A stretch of 12,296 bases of DNA from an uncultured Oscillibacter sp. Its GTDB lineage: Bacteria > Bacillota > Clostridia > Oscillospirales > Oscillospiraceae. Where the stretch lies: the NCBI GenBank assembly GCA_900550685.1, contig URTS01000050.1, forward strand, positions 1 to 12,296. Reading direction: 5' to 3'. Position numbers and translations under genes: made by a program. Shown here piece by piece: positions 1 to 6,863 of the stretch. The notes under the pieces were generated by a model. That model did not search any database. It saw only the letters and a program-made list of their open reading frames with translations, and had not been told where the DNA came from. Within the stretch, counting starts at the first letter, position 1. Each line of letters opens with the position of its first letter.

Positions 1-12
1 AAACCGCTGCCG

Positions 13-1014
13 TCAGATCATGAACATCAGGTCCAGCAGCTCCTCCTTGGTGATGCCGCCGAACATGGAGCGGAGGTCAAAGCGGTCCAGCACCGCCGCC
101 ACGTCCTCCTTCCGGAAGGTACAGCCCTTCAGGGCCTCCGTCAGGGGCTCCAGAGAGCAGACGGAGAGGAAGTCGCCGTAGAAGGCGATCTCCTGGATCA
201 CGCCGCCGGCCACATCCGCCTGGAACTCCACGCCGCCGGCCTCGTAGCGCCGCTTGTTGTGCACGTTATACTTCGGAGAGCGGCCGTAGTTCCACTCCCA
301 GGTGTCGTACTTCTCCGTTTTCAGCTTTTCCACAGCCGCCAGCTCCTCGGCGCTGAGGCTGTCGTTGACGATGCCGTTTCCGGCGAAGAATTTCTTCAGG
401 TACTCCCAGAAAGCGGGCAGGTCCATATCCGTGGGCAGGAATTCCCGGATGTTGCCGATGCGGCTGCGGACGGACTTGGACGCCTTGGACTGGAACTTGG
501 TGGGATCTACATTCAGCGCCCCCGCCACCGCGCCGGGGTCGGAGTCGAACAGCAGCGTGCCGTGGTGCAGGATTCGGCCATGGCTCACCCGCTGGGCGGT
601 GCCGGATACCTTGCGGCCCTCCACCAGAATGTCGTTCCGGCCGGAGGCCTCGGCGTTGAGGCCCAGGCCCTTCAATGCCTCCACCACCGGTGCGGTGAAG
701 CGCTGCATGGCCAGCTCCTGAAGCTCTCCGGCATCGGTGATGAAGGAGTAATTCAGGTTGCCCAGATCGTGGTACACGGCGCCGCCGCCGGTGGACCGGC
801 GGACCACGTTGATATGATGCTCCTCTACAAAGGGACGGTTAATCTCCGCCTCGGTGTTCTGATTCTGGCCCACCACGATGGTGTTGTCATTCTGCCACAG
901 CAGGAGGTATTCTCCCTCCAGCCGGTGGGTCAGCACATATTCTTCAAACGCAAGATTGTAATACGGATTCTGAGAATGTGTTTCCAGATAGAAAACCTTT
1001 TGTGTCTGCTCCAT
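13..1014 (-). CDS. lplA: Lipoate-protein ligase A
   Basis: Activates free lipoate with ATP to lipoyl-AMP and transfers it to lysines of lipoyl domains (glycine cleavage H protein, 2-oxo acid dehydrogenase E2) in the cytoplasm. The 333-residue product has the family signature RRSTGGGAVYHDLGN at residues 72-86, the catalytic-lysine motif GRKVSG with Lys135, and HHGTLL at 150-155. It also has the C-terminal accessory domain, opening with KYDTWEWNYGRSPKYN near 235-250, so it is full length (E. coli LplA is about 338 residues). An in-frame ATG lies 7 codons further upstream (1035), but the ATG at 1014 has AAAGGA 9 nt before it, so I prefer 1014. The stop is TGA at 13-15. It appears to be transcribed alone, behind the terminator of the alcohol-dehydrogenase-like gene. 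Family assignment is secure; the lipoylated target is not shown in the window. Confidence 0.95.
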   Translation of the reverse strand: MEQTQKVFYLETHSQNPYYNLAFEEYVLTHRLEGEYLLLWQNDNTIVVGQNQNTEAEINRPFVEEHHINVVRRSTGGGAVYHDLGNLNYSFITDAGELQELAMQRFTAPVVEALKGLGLNAEASGRNDILVEGRKVSGTAQRVSHGRILHHGTLLFDSDPGAVAGALNVDPTKFQSKASKSVRSRIGNIREFLPTDMDLPAFWEYLKKFFAGNGIVNDSLSAEELAAVEKLKTEKYDTWEWNYGRSPKYNVHNKRRYEAGGVEFQADVAGGVIQEIAFYGDFLSVCSLEPLTEALKGCTFRKEDVAAVLDRFDLRSMFGGITKEELLDLMFMI

Positions 1015-1112
1015 TTTCTGTATTCCTTTCGTCATTTTCCGGAAATAGCCGGTCAGCCCCCATTTTGGGCATGGCGCAGGCGGTTTGCCGCCCCTCCGGC
1101 ACCTTGTTTTTT

Positions 1113-1142
1113 ATCATACTACAATCACCTGCTGTTTGTATA
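1113..1142 (-). promoter_or_regulatory. Putative promoter of lplA
   Basis: On the minus strand, TATACA (1137-1142) is followed after 18 nt by TATGAT (1113-1118). The -10 is good (5/6) and the -35 is weak (4/6). It sits between the upstream terminator hairpin (1171-1199) and lplA and would give a leader of about 90 nt. Inference from consensus matching only. Confidence 0.4.
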
Positions 1143-1170
1143 GGCTTTTTCTGTTAAATTTAGGACAAAG

Positions 1171-1199
1171 CGGCGCCGTGCTGGATCAGCACGGCGCCG
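1171..1199 (-). terminator. Hairpin, probable terminator of the ADH-like gene
   Basis: A perfect 13-bp GC-rich stem (1171-1183 with 1187-1199) has a 3-nt loop, 19 nt beyond the stop codon of the alcohol-dehydrogenase-like gene. On the minus strand it is followed by CTTTGT, a poor U-tract, so termination may be partial or the hairpin may mainly protect the mRNA 3' end. Confidence 0.6.
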
Positions 1200-1218
1200 T
1201 ATATGGCATTTATCCGGT

Positions 1219-2136
1219 TTACAGGGCCTGGCAAGCGGCGAACAGGGCCCGGCAGCTGTCGAAGCCCAGGCGCTCCGCCAGCTCGGCGCAGCGCACGTCG
1301 TTGTCGTTGATGGACACCTCTTTCTCCGTGGGGAAATAGGGAAGGCGCGGTGTCACCTCGTCCACAATGTTTCCGTAGGAGGCTCCCGCCAGAGCCGCCG
1401 CGTTGTGGAGCTTTTCCCGTGCGGCGGGGCAGCCTTTCACCGCGTACTGGGTGTATTTCAGCACCACCGCGATGGCCTCCGTCAGCATGCCGTCGGTAAA
1501 CTCCGTGCAGCTGGGGTCCAGATAGGCCCGGGCCGCGTGGGAGAGGATCTCCAGGGCGCAGGTCTTTACCTGCTCCGCCGTCAGCGTGGCGGTGAAGTCC
1601 GCGTCCGTTACGGAGATCTCCGGCAGCAGATGGATGCTTTTCAGCGAACAGTTCCGGCCCTCGTCATTTTCCAGGATGGCAAAGGGAGAATTCTGGGCGC
1701 CGCTGGAAAAATTGGTGGCGATCAGCACCAGCTTGGCCTTGGTGCATGCCGGGATGCGGGCCGGGTCCGCCGACGCGGCCGCCAGGTCCAGCTCCGGGTC
1801 CTGGTACAGGGCCAGCAGCGCCTTGGCGGCGCTCATGGCGTTGTTGCCGCCCACGCCCACGATAACGTCCGGCTGGAACTCGTGCAGCTTGGGCAGTGCG
1901 CTGCGGAGGTCCGCAAAGGACACCCGCTTGCCTATGGTGAAAAACTCCGCCGCCCGGATCCCCTGCTTCCGCAGCAGGTCCACCACCGGCGCGGCGATCC
2001 CGGCCCGGTACAATTCCGGGTCCGTCACCAGCAGGGCGCGGCTGCAATGGTAGATTTCCCCCAGTTCCCGCAGGGCCACCGGGGTACAGCCGGCTTTGAA
2101 ATAAACTTTCTTGGGAAGGTTCAGTGCCTGTATCAT
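1219..2136 (-). CDS. Degenerate iron-ADH-like protein, relative of AdhE C-terminal domain
   Basis: The 305-residue product aligns by eye with residues ~457-800 of the neighbouring AdhE. Its start (LPKKVYFKAGCTPVALREL, 7-25) is nearly identical to AdhE 459-477, and HEFQPDVIVGVGG (85-97) matches HEFEPDVIIAVGG. The catalytic parts are eroded. GGGSAIDTAK has become GGNNAMSAAK (96-105), and TTAGTGSECTPF has become TNFSSGAQNSPF (141-152). Of the four AdhE metal ligands (D657, H661, H731, H745), only the second is kept (H200). The first is Glu (E196), and the last two align with Asp259 and Thr270 in a region lacking SHKLGG and HIPHG. The C-terminal ~100 residues of the ADH fold are missing. The ATG at 2136 has GAGGTGA 6 nt upstream; an adjoining GTG at 2139 is less well placed. 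The intact 305-codon frame and good ribosome site argue against a simple pseudogene. It lies 136 nt downstream of adhE on the same strand. A dehydrogenase activity is unlikely; a structural or regulatory role with AdhE is inference. Confidence 0.85.
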   Translation of the reverse strand: MIQALNLPKKVYFKAGCTPVALRELGEIYHCSRALLVTDPELYRAGIAAPVVDLLRKQGIRAAEFFTIGKRVSFADLRSALPKLHEFQPDVIVGVGGNNAMSAAKALLALYQDPELDLAAASADPARIPACTKAKLVLIATNFSSGAQNSPFAILENDEGRNCSLKSIHLLPEISVTDADFTATLTAEQVKTCALEILSHAARAYLDPSCTEFTDGMLTEAIAVVLKYTQYAVKGCPAAREKLHNAAALAGASYGNIVDEVTPRLPYFPTEKEVSINDNDVRCAELAERLGFDSCRALFAACQAL

Positions 2137-2159
2137 CACTCACCTCGTTTTCTTGCATG

Positions 2160-2179
2160 TCCGGGGGCAAGTCCCCGGA
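2160..2179 (-). other. Small hairpin in leader of the ADH-like gene
   Basis: A 7-bp stem (2160-2166 with 2173-2179) encloses a 6-nt loop, about 20 nt upstream of the start codon. It may influence translation of the ADH-like gene or belong to the intergenic processing region. Function is inferred from position only. Confidence 0.35.
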
Positions 2180-2194
2180 AGGAACCGGTGTGCT

Positions 2195-2224
2195 AGTGGG
2201 CCGGTGCCGAAGCACCGGCCCACT
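2195..2224 (-). other. Intergenic 13-bp hairpin with UUCG tetraloop
   Basis: The arms 2195-2207 and 2212-2224 are perfectly complementary and the minus-strand loop is TTCG closed by C-G, the exceptionally stable cUUCGg tetraloop. It begins 49 nt after the adhE stop codon. No U-tract follows on the minus strand, so it is a poor intrinsic terminator. A 3'-end stabiliser or processing site between adhE and the ADH-like gene fits better, though partial termination is possible. Confidence 0.6.
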
Positions 2225-2272
2225 GCATGAGTTGGTTGTTGTATATGGTTATCGGAGATGCAGGCGCTTCGT

Positions 2273-5044
2273 TTAGTTGAAGCCGCCGGTCTTGGCCACG
2301 CCCAGATCGGCGCTGAGGCCCATGGGATATGCGGCGTGGGTGTCGGTGGGCAGGGTGACGGGCACTTCCCAGGTGTCGCCGTACTTCTCGGTGTACTTCT
2401 TCTCGCCGTAGAAGGCCTTCAGGTAGCAGCCCTTCAGCTCGCCGATGGTGGGATACACGGGGTTGCAGCCGGTGCAGGCATCGTGGAAGGCCCACTCGGA
2501 CATCTGGTCCACAGCCGCCAGGAACTCGGCCTCCCATTCCTCGGCGCTCTTCTCGGGATGGGCCTCCAGCAGCCAATCCAGAATGGTCTCGGGGATGTCG
2601 ATGTCCTTCTTCAGCTGCTGGCAGGCTTTGATCCAGTTCTCGAAGGTCTGCTCGTCAGTCTTGCCCTTGACGCCGATCAGCTCGCCCAGCTCCACGTACC
2701 GCTCAAAGGCCTGAGGATACTTATACTGGGAGAAGGTGCCCATCTTGTAGGGATGACGCTGGGCGTTGAAGCGGCAGACGAAGGGGAACAGCAGGGCGTT
2801 GGCGGTGCCGTGAGGAATGTGGAACCAGCCGCCCAGCTTGTGGGACAGGGAATGGTTGATGCCCAGGAAGGCATTGGCGAAGGCGATACCGGCGATGGCG
2901 GAGGCGTTGGCCATCTTCTCACGGGCCACGGGGTCAGCCTTGGCATCCCGGAAGGCGGAACGGTAGGCCCGGGGCAGGTAGTCGAACACCATCTTGGTGG
3001 CGTCGCGGCACATGCCGTTGGTGTACTCGGTGGCGAAGGTGGAGACATAGGCTTCCACCGCATGGGTCAGCACATCATAGCCGGAGGCCTGGGTGGCTCT
3101 GGGGGGCAGCTTCATCATGTTGTCAGCGTCGATGATGGCCATTTCGGGCATCATCTCATAGCCGATCAGGGGCCACTTCATGCCGGTGTTGGCATCGGAA
3201 ATGATGGTGAAGGGGGTGCACTCGGAGCCGGTGCCGGCGGTGGTGGGGATGCAGACCAGCTTGGCCTTCTTGCCCATCTGGGGGAAGAAGCGGATACGCT
3301 TCCGAATGTCCAGGAAGGTGGTGGCCATGTCCAGGAAGCCCTCTTCGGGATTCTCGTACATGATCCACATGATCTTGGCGGTGTCGATGGCGGAGCCGCC
3401 GCCCACGGCGATGATGACGTCGGGCTCGAACTCGTGCATCTTGGGCAGGCCCTTCATGGCGTCCTGGATCTGGGGATCCACACGGATGTCGAAGAACTCG
3501 GCGGTCTCAATGCCCATGTCACGCAGCTGGTTGATGATGGCGTCGCAGGCGCCCAGCTGATACAGGGTGGAGTCGGTGATGATGAAGGCACGCTTGAAGT
3601 TGTAGACCTCCTTCATCTCCCGCAGGGCCACGGGGGTGCAGCCGGTCTTGTAATAGACCTTCTTGGGCAGCTGGAGCCACAGCATGTTCTCCTTGCGGAT
3701 GGTGACGTTCTTGATGTCCAGCAGCTGCTCGTAGTTGGTGTTGCCCATGAAGGCGGAGTGGCCCACGGAGCCGGGCCCCAGGGTCAGGGAGGGAGCCAGG
3801 CCGAAGTTGTACAGGTCGCCGATGCCGCCGAAGGAGGTGGGCTGGTTGATGAGGATGCGGCCAGCCTTCATCCGCAGGCCGAACTTGGTGATCTTCTCTT
3901 CCTCGGTGGGGTCGATGTACAGAGCGGCGGAGTGACCAGCGCCGCCCTCCAGCACCAGCTTGTAGCAGATGTCGAAGGCCTCGTCCAGGGTCTCGGCCTT
4001 GTACATGCCCAGCAGGGTGGTCAGCTTCTCGTTGGCCCAGGCACAGTCGTGAGAGATGTCGTCAGTCTCGTAGACCAGGACCTTGGTGTCATAGGGCACC
4101 TCGATACCGGCCATTTCCGCCAGGCGGCAGGCCGTCTGGCCGACGGCGGCGGGCTTGACGCCGTGGGTCTTGGCATTGAAGAACACGTCAGCTACCTTAG
4201 CGGCCTCGTCGTCATTGAGGAAGTAGCACCGGGCCTCCTGCAGCAGGTGCTTGACCTCGTCATACACGCTGGCCAGAACAGTGATGTGCTGCTCAGAAGC
4301 GCAGATCATACCATTATCAAAGGTCTTGGAATGGATGATGGACTCTACGGCCATCCGCAGGTCGGCGGTCTCGTCGATGACCACGTTGCAGTTGCCGGGA
4401 CCCACGCCGATGGCAGGGGTGCCGGAGGAGTAAGCGGCCTTCACCATGCCGGAGCCGCCGGTGGCCATAATCAGGTCCACGCTCTTCATCAGCACATCGG
4501 AGATCTCCAGGGAGGGGACGGAGATCCAGCTGATGACATGCTCGGGCAGGCCCGCCTCGATGGCGGCGTCCCGCATGATCTTCGCGGCGGCGATGGAGCA
4601 GTTCACCGCGTGGGGATGGGGGGAGAGAATGATGGCGTTGCGGGTCTTCAGCGCCAGCATGATCTTGTAGATGGTGGTGGAGGTGGGGTTGGTGGTGGGG
4701 GTGATGGCGGCGATAACGCCCTTGGGGGAGGCCACCTTCTTCACGCCGAAAGCCTTGTCCTCGGAAATGACGCCGCAGGTCTTCTTGTTGCGCATGTAGT
4801 TCCAGACATGCTCGGAGGCATACTGGTTCTTGGTGACCTTATCCACCACGATGCCGTAGCCGGTCTCTTCGCAGGCCATTTTGGCCAGAGGGATCCGCAT
4901 CTTGGACACCGCCATGGCGGTCTTTTCGCAGATGGCGTCCACCTGCTCCTGGGTAAAGGTGCCGTACGCTTCCTGAGATGCACGGATGATGGGAAGGGCT
5001 TCCTGCAGGGTCTCAACAGAGTTGATGGTCAGTGGGGTAGACAT
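2273..5044 (-). CDS. adhE: Bifunctional acetaldehyde-CoA/alcohol dehydrogenase AdhE
   Basis: Reduces acetyl-CoA to acetaldehyde and then to ethanol with two NADH, regenerating NAD+ in fermentation; members of this family assemble into spirosome filaments. The 923 residues comprise an N-terminal aldehyde dehydrogenase domain (~1-440) with catalytic Cys248 in NGMICASEQ, a linker (~441-460), and an iron-dependent alcohol dehydrogenase domain (~460-880). The latter has GGGSAIDTAK (548-557), TTAGTGSECTPF (601-612), and metal ligands D657 and H661 (YDVLTHAVEAY), H731 (INHSLSHKLGG) and H745 (HIPHGTANA). It is slightly longer than E. coli AdhE (891), with a 40-residue tail after the conserved end. 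The start has AAGGAGG 7 nt upstream. All catalytic residues are present, so it should be active. A palindrome-bearing promoter lies about 330 nt upstream. The next gene downstream is a degenerate copy of its ADH domain. Confidence 0.98.
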   Translation of the reverse strand: MSTPLTINSVETLQEALPIIRASQEAYGTFTQEQVDAICEKTAMAVSKMRIPLAKMACEETGYGIVVDKVTKNQYASEHVWNYMRNKKTCGVISEDKAFGVKKVASPKGVIAAITPTTNPTSTTIYKIMLALKTRNAIILSPHPHAVNCSIAAAKIMRDAAIEAGLPEHVISWISVPSLEISDVLMKSVDLIMATGGSGMVKAAYSSGTPAIGVGPGNCNVVIDETADLRMAVESIIHSKTFDNGMICASEQHITVLASVYDEVKHLLQEARCYFLNDDEAAKVADVFFNAKTHGVKPAAVGQTACRLAEMAGIEVPYDTKVLVYETDDISHDCAWANEKLTTLLGMYKAETLDEAFDICYKLVLEGGAGHSAALYIDPTEEEKITKFGLRMKAGRILINQPTSFGGIGDLYNFGLAPSLTLGPGSVGHSAFMGNTNYEQLLDIKNVTIRKENMLWLQLPKKVYYKTGCTPVALREMKEVYNFKRAFIITDSTLYQLGACDAIINQLRDMGIETAEFFDIRVDPQIQDAMKGLPKMHEFEPDVIIAVGGGSAIDTAKIMWIMYENPEEGFLDMATTFLDIRKRIRFFPQMGKKAKLVCIPTTAGTGSECTPFTIISDANTGMKWPLIGYEMMPEMAIIDADNMMKLPPRATQASGYDVLTHAVEAYVSTFATEYTNGMCRDATKMVFDYLPRAYRSAFRDAKADPVAREKMANASAIAGIAFANAFLGINHSLSHKLGGWFHIPHGTANALLFPFVCRFNAQRHPYKMGTFSQYKYPQAFERYVELGELIGVKGKTDEQTFENWIKACQQLKKDIDIPETILDWLLEAHPEKSAEEWEAEFLAAVDQMSEWAFHDACTGCNPVYPTIGELKGCYLKAFYGEKKYTEKYGDTWEVPVTLPTDTHAAYPMGLSADLGVAKTGGFN

Positions 5045-5366
5045 ACACGTTCCTCCTTCATTTTTGACCGCTGGGTGGTTGGTTCTCTTCTCGTGTTCAG
5101 CTGTACCGGCAAGCGTAATCAGGATCCAAATGACTCACGTTAATTACTCCGCATCCGGAGCGTTGGCTTATCTTCAAAATGTTCCTTTTCCCCGCAAAAG
5201 TCAAGGGGGCGCCCCGGAGAAAAATCCGGACGTTCCACACGGGCTTTTCCTCTGATTTTTCGGTATTTCATTCACCTTTTTGCCCTTCGTGTAAATTTTC
5301 CGTGAAAAACCAGAGTCAAATGTTTCCGTCATTTTATACAGTTCTTTATCCGGATTTCCTATTGAC
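5045..5366 (-). other. Long predicted 5' leader of adhE
   Basis: No coding sequence is supported here. If the promoter at 5379-5408 is used, the transcript carries a leader of about 330 nt. It holds a palindromic GC block near 5203-5213 and a CCGGA/TCCGG pair at about 5214-5230, enough for local structure. I recognise no known riboswitch. Confidence 0.4.
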
Positions 5367-5391
5367 AAATAATGCGCAATTATGTTAAAAT
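5362..5391 (+). promoter_or_regulatory. Putative divergent promoter over the palindrome
   Basis: TTGACA (5362-5367), 18 nt, TAAAAT (5386-5391) is a strong consensus match on the plus strand. It faces away from adhE into a stretch with no convincing gene. It may be a by-product of the palindrome symmetry or may drive a non-coding transcript. Confidence 0.4.
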
Positions 5392-5404
5392 TTGCGCATT
5401 ATTT
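5367..5404. promoter_or_regulatory. Palindromic candidate operator upstream of adhE
   Basis: A perfect inverted repeat has 13-bp arms AAATAATGCGCAA (5367-5379) and TTGCGCATTATTT (5392-5404) separated by 12 bp. It covers -10 and spacer elements of promoter-like sequences on both strands, which is where a dimeric repressor would act. It does not match the Rex consensus (TTGTTAA-N4-TTAACAA) that controls adhE in clostridia; only the partial half ATGTTAA occurs in the spacer. The cognate regulator is unknown. Confidence 0.55.
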
Positions 5405-5408
5405 TCAA
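5379..5408 (-). promoter_or_regulatory. Putative adhE promoter
   Basis: On the minus strand TTGAAA (5403-5408), an 18-nt spacer and CATAAT (5379-5384) form a sigma70-like promoter pointing at adhE, with a predicted start near 5372. The overlapping palindrome suggests regulated firing. Consensus-based inference. Confidence 0.5.
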
Positions 5409-5803
5409 TTTTTTATCGTTAAAAATATTGCAATAACATGTGAGATCCAAAAATATCGAAATCCCCCGTTTTTGTGGCTTTTTAACGAACATTTTTCCAT
5501 TTAATAACAATCGAATGCATTTTTTGCCCCTGTTCCGGCGAAAAGATGGAAATTTATGTCCGTGAACGTGCACGGAGCTTATGTCCTTTTCTCATCTCTC
5601 TCCGGTGTCCCCCGTTTTTTCGCAGTCCGGAACACAAAAGGTACAGCTTGACCAGCGCTCTATTATATATGCGCACCCTTCCGCAAATAGCATCTGCCGG
5701 TGTGATTTTTCCGTCCGCATCCGGCATCCTCGCCGGATGGAAAACCCGCGCCGCAAGGCCGAACAAAAACGGTCTTGTTGTACATGCCAGCGCAGCTATT
5801 ATC
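5409..5803. other. Gene-free AT-rich spacer
   Basis: Nearly 400 bp with no supported gene on either strand. Open frames here (such as 5546-5992 plus) have no recognisable motifs, lack good ribosome sites, and one overlaps the terminator and the 3' end of the opposite-strand cluster. A TATTGCAATA palindrome occurs at 5426-5435. It could house a small RNA, but nothing recognisable is seen. Confidence 0.5.
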
Positions 5804-5858
5804 AAAAGAAAAGAGCCGATAATCCGTATTCCTCTATTGGCTACGGGTTATCGGCTCT
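5804..5858 (-). terminator. Rho-independent terminator of the flavodoxin/acetyltransferase/SDR cluster
   Basis: A 17-bp stem (5812-5828 with 5842-5858, one G-U pair on one strand) has a 13-nt loop. On the minus strand it is followed directly by TTTCTTTT (5811-5804). It lies just past the last reading frame of the minus-strand cluster. Confidence 0.85.
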
Positions 5859-5862
5859 GCGT

Positions 5863-5937
5863 CTATGCGTCCGGTTCTTTGATAACTGTTATTTTGAAAG
5901 GAAAGCCTGTGTCTGTTTCTTTCAACTCCTTCATCAT
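5863..5937 (-). CDS. Possible 24-residue ORF overlapping the SDR stop
   Basis: An ATG at 5937 overlaps the dehydrogenase stop as ATGA and opens a 24-codon frame (MMKELKETDTGFPFKITVIK and 4 more residues) ending TAG just before the terminator. The overlap suggests translational coupling, but I recognise no homologue. It may be chance or a remnant. Confidence 0.2.
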   Translation of the reverse strand: MMKELKETDTGFPFKITVIKEPDA

Positions 5938-6312
5938 GCTTCCGGCTTCAGCGGGCCATAGAAATAACTGGCCGTGGCCCCTCCGTCGATGAGGAATGTG
6001 GAGCCGCTGATAAAGGCCCCCTTGTCGCCCATGAGCAGTTCCGCCACATTCGCTACCTCGTCTGCCGTGCCGGGACGTCCGGCGGGGCACTTGGCAAACA
6101 TATTCTTATAGAAATCGCCTGATGGACTCCCGGCTGGACAGGTCCATCTCTACGGGCGCCACGTCAAAGCCCGCCTCGTTCATGGTCTTAGCCATGGCCT
6201 GGGCATTTTCAATCTTCTTATCGCCCACAACGATTTTCATTCCCGTGCCGATCCGGCGGGCGATGGCCTTGCCGATCTGTCCGGCACCGGCCCACAGCAT
6301 CACGTTTTTCAT
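5934..6312 (-). pseudogene. Short-chain dehydrogenase/reductase, internally deleted and frameshifted
   Basis: The first ~66 codons encode an SDR Rossmann start: MKNVMLWAGAGQIGKAIARR with the cofactor GxGxxG-like GAGQIG, then a strand ending VVGDKK and EMDLSSRESI. The reading frame then stops at a TAA around 6109. In another frame (to TGA at 5934-5936) a typical SDR C-terminus follows: GDFYKNMFAKCPAGRPG, then DEVANVAELLM, FISGSTFLIDGG and ASYFYGPLKPEA. The catalytic Ser, Tyr and Lys region between these parts is absent. About 150 residues are missing relative to a ~275-residue SDR, so an internal deletion of roughly 450 bp near 6118-6126 also shifted the frame. The start is coupled to the acetyltransferase stop (ATGA) with GGGAGG 7 nt upstream. 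The gene is non-functional. Confidence 0.85.
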
Positions 6313-6863
6313 ACTTCATCCTCCCGGAATTTTTCTCTGCCCAGCATTCTGATAACCTTGGCGGGATTGCCCACCGCCACAGCGTAGTCCTGCACATCCT
6401 TTGTGACAACGGACGCCGCTCCCACAACGGCGTGACGCCCGACACGTACCCCCGGCAAAATGGTTGCACCCGCGCCGATCCACGCATAGTCTCCGATCTC
6501 TACCGGCTTGCAGGTCAGGACATCCAAATCATAAGGATCGTGGTTGTTGGAAATCAGCTGCACGTTGGCGGCAATACGGGCATGGTCGCCGATGGTAATG
6601 CCGCCCCGGGCCATGGCCAACAGGTTGGAATTGACAAAGACCCCCTTGCCGATCTTCAGCATATCCAGCGCCGCACCGCTCAGCGGCGGCGCGATAGTGC
6701 TGCCCTCGCCAAGATGGTCACCCAACAGTTCCCGGAGAAGCGCGTTATATTCCTCCGAAAACGGCAGCGTGTGATTCAGCTGGAACAGCAGCTGCGCCGA
6801 GCGCTGACGCTGGGCGCTGTGGGGAACGGTCCGCAGATCGACCCGCACTTCTTCACATTTCAT
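6309..6863 (-). CDS. Hexapeptide-repeat (left-handed beta-helix) O-acetyltransferase
   Basis: A 184-residue member of the maltose/galactoside/NodL-type acetyltransferases, which move acetyl from acetyl-CoA to a hydroxyl of a sugar or similar acceptor. Residues 1-60 form the usual helical head. From ~70 on, isoleucine/valine-led hexapeptide repeats (IGKGVF, ITIGDHARI, VEIGDYAWIG, ATILPGVRVG) form the beta-helix. The conserved catalytic histidine is His108 in SNNHDPYD, and GNPAKVIRML (165-174) is the standard C-terminal signature. The start codon directly abuts the flavodoxin stop (TAAATG); its AGGAGG lies in the last flavodoxin codons, 8 nt upstream. The stop overlaps the next start as ATGA. 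The gene appears intact although its downstream partner is broken. The acceptor cannot be named. Confidence 0.9.
   Translation of the reverse strand: MKCEEVRVDLRTVPHSAQRQRSAQLLFQLNHTLPFSEEYNALLRELLGDHLGEGSTIAPPLSGAALDMLKIGKGVFVNSNLLAMARGGITIGDHARIAANVQLISNNHDPYDLDVLTCKPVEIGDYAWIGAGATILPGVRVGRHAVVGAASVVTKDVQDYAVAVGNPAKVIRMLGREKFREDEV

Noticed and set aside
1219..2136. Functional iron-containing alcohol dehydrogenase
   Set aside because: The nucleotide-binding glycines and most metal ligands are replaced, and the C-terminal ~100 residues are absent.
2258..5143. A 961-codon open frame on the plus strand
   Set aside because: It is exactly antisense to adhE, rich in Gly/His/Leu/Val repeats of low complexity, with no domain signal. 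Long antisense frames are a common by-product of GC-rich codon bias.
5367..5404. The palindrome upstream of adhE as an intrinsic terminator
   Set aside because: The arms are largely A/T and no minus-strand U-run follows directly. A T-rich run on the plus side exists, but there is no plus-strand gene to terminate; an operator fits better.
5380..5440. Rex operator for adhE
   Set aside because: Only isolated half-sites (ATGTTAA, GTTAA, TAAC) are present, with wrong spacing for TTGTTAA-N4-TTAACAA.
5546..5992. Plus-strand 148-codon frame in the gap upstream of adhE
   Set aside because: No ribosome site, no family motif, it crosses the minus-strand terminator hairpin and overlaps the SDR 3' end.
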